A stretch of DNA of 7,562 nucleotides, from assembly GCA_002353835.1 (NCBI GenBank), contig DEKL01000110.1:20629-28190 (forward strand), given 5' to 3'. Of this stretch, positions 7,088 to 7,562 are shown piece after piece; within the stretch, counting starts at the first letter, position 1, and each line of letters begins with the position of its first letter. Source of the stretch: Alphaproteobacteria bacterium UBA2723. GTDB taxonomy: Bacteria > Pseudomonadota > Alphaproteobacteria > RF32 > CAG-239. The notes under the pieces are model-generated. The model saw only the letters and a program-made list of their open reading frames with translations, searched no databases and had not been told where the DNA came from. Made by a program: the position numbers and the translations under genes.

Positions 7088-7562
7088 ATGATGTCTTTTA
7101 ATTTCAACAAAAACTCAACAGACCCCGCAATGGAGCTCTGTTACAAAGGCTACATTCGCCAAAGGCGAAAGCTTAAAAACGGTTGGAAAGCCGTTATCCT
7201 TGTTAACCATGTCGCTATCGTTTTTGATGACAAGCAAACACGTATCGTTACCGGCTCGTTCAAAGATATCTTTGAAGCCAATGACGGTAAGTTTATGCTG
7301 ATTAAAAGGGATAAAACTAAGGCTGTGTTTAACGCAAAAGGAGACAGACTGGCTGATTTTTCAAATGACGCCAATTTGTTTGTTAACGGCTGGTATTCCA
7401 AACGTGTGGGGGATGACGTTTCTCTTTTTGATAAAGAAGGAAGCCTCATCTGCTCTAAGGTAACGAAAGTTTCCGTCTTTAATGACGGGAGGTACTTTAT
7501 TTCTGTTTTGTCCGGAGGAGATGCCAACAAAGTCGGTTTTCATAATTCTGACGGTTCGCGTA
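7088..7562 (+). CDS. Partial WG-like repeat protein, function unknown (runs off the window)
   Basis: An open frame of 158 codons with no stop before the window ends. There is no signal peptide or membrane segment, so a cytosolic protein is likely. From about residue 30 the sequence is beta-rich and repetitive. Units centred on VFDDKQTRI (from 45), VFNAKGDRL (from 80), LFDKEGSLI (from 113) and GFHNSDGSR (from 150) recur every 33-37 residues, with segments such as NDGKFMLI, NGWYSKR and NDGRYFISV between them. This is the pattern of WG-type or propeller-like repeats ('xFDxxGxxI ... DGxYxV'). Such repeats usually form solenoids or propellers that bind partners; no specific function can be given. 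The start is ATG 7088 or the adjacent ATG 7091; neither has a Shine-Dalgarno sequence. The frame continues upstream with no alternative start before 7058. The gene has its own promoter, so it is probably independent of priA. Confidence 0.75.
   Translation, partial: MMSFNFNKNSTDPAMELCYKGYIRQRRKLKNGWKAVILVNHVAIVFDDKQTRIVTGSFKDIFEANDGKFMLIKRDKTKAVFNAKGDRLADFSNDANLFVNGWYSKRVGDDVSLFDKEGSLICSKVTKVSVFNDGRYFISVLSGGDANKVGFHNSDGSR

Noticed and set aside
7150..7530. Minus-strand open frames opposite the repeat protein gene
   Set aside because: They have no ribosome site or domain signature, and the plus-strand frame shows a regular protein repeat and a strong promoter.

Overview
The window looks like chromosomal DNA from an AT-rich (about 40% GC by eye) alphaproteobacterium. 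The main reasons are a ChpT-type histidine phosphotransferase (the middle of the CckA-ChpT-CtrA relay, restricted to alphaproteobacteria) and a folate/FAD-dependent TrmFO beside two squalene/phytoene-synthase-family genes resembling HpnC and HpnD. An uncultured host-associated Rhodospirillales-like lineage would fit the base composition and the WG-like repeat protein at the right edge, but that placement is inference. I see no mobile elements, CRISPR arrays, rRNA or tRNA genes.

Left arm (28-2957, minus strand): trmFO, then an HpnC-like gene overlapping its 3' end by 14 nt, then an HpnD-like gene 13 nt further on. A good sigma70-type promoter (TTTACA-N17-TATAAC) lies just upstream of trmFO, so the three genes probably form one transcript. 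TrmFO makes ribothymidine at tRNA position 54. The two prenyl-synthase-like proteins keep the family fold signature but have lost key aspartates of the DxxxD motifs: partly in the HpnD-like protein, apparently wholly in the HpnC-like one. This is the most interesting point in the window, because they may be non-catalytic paralogues.

Right arm (3047-6997, plus strand): a divergent extended -10 promoter (TGTTATAAT) drives an unrecognised secreted protein with a signal peptide and a long Lys/Glu/Pro-rich linker. It is followed closely by chpT and then priA (replication restart helicase with a complete eight-cysteine zinc region). Gaps of 21 and 6 nt suggest one operon, which places a cell-cycle phosphorelay component next to a replication restart protein.

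Right edge (7030-7562, plus strand): a near-consensus sigma70 promoter (TTGACA-N17-TATATT) precedes a partial gene for a cytosolic protein with WG-like repeats of 33-37 residues. Its AT-rich leader has no Shine-Dalgarno sequence. The gene runs off the window.
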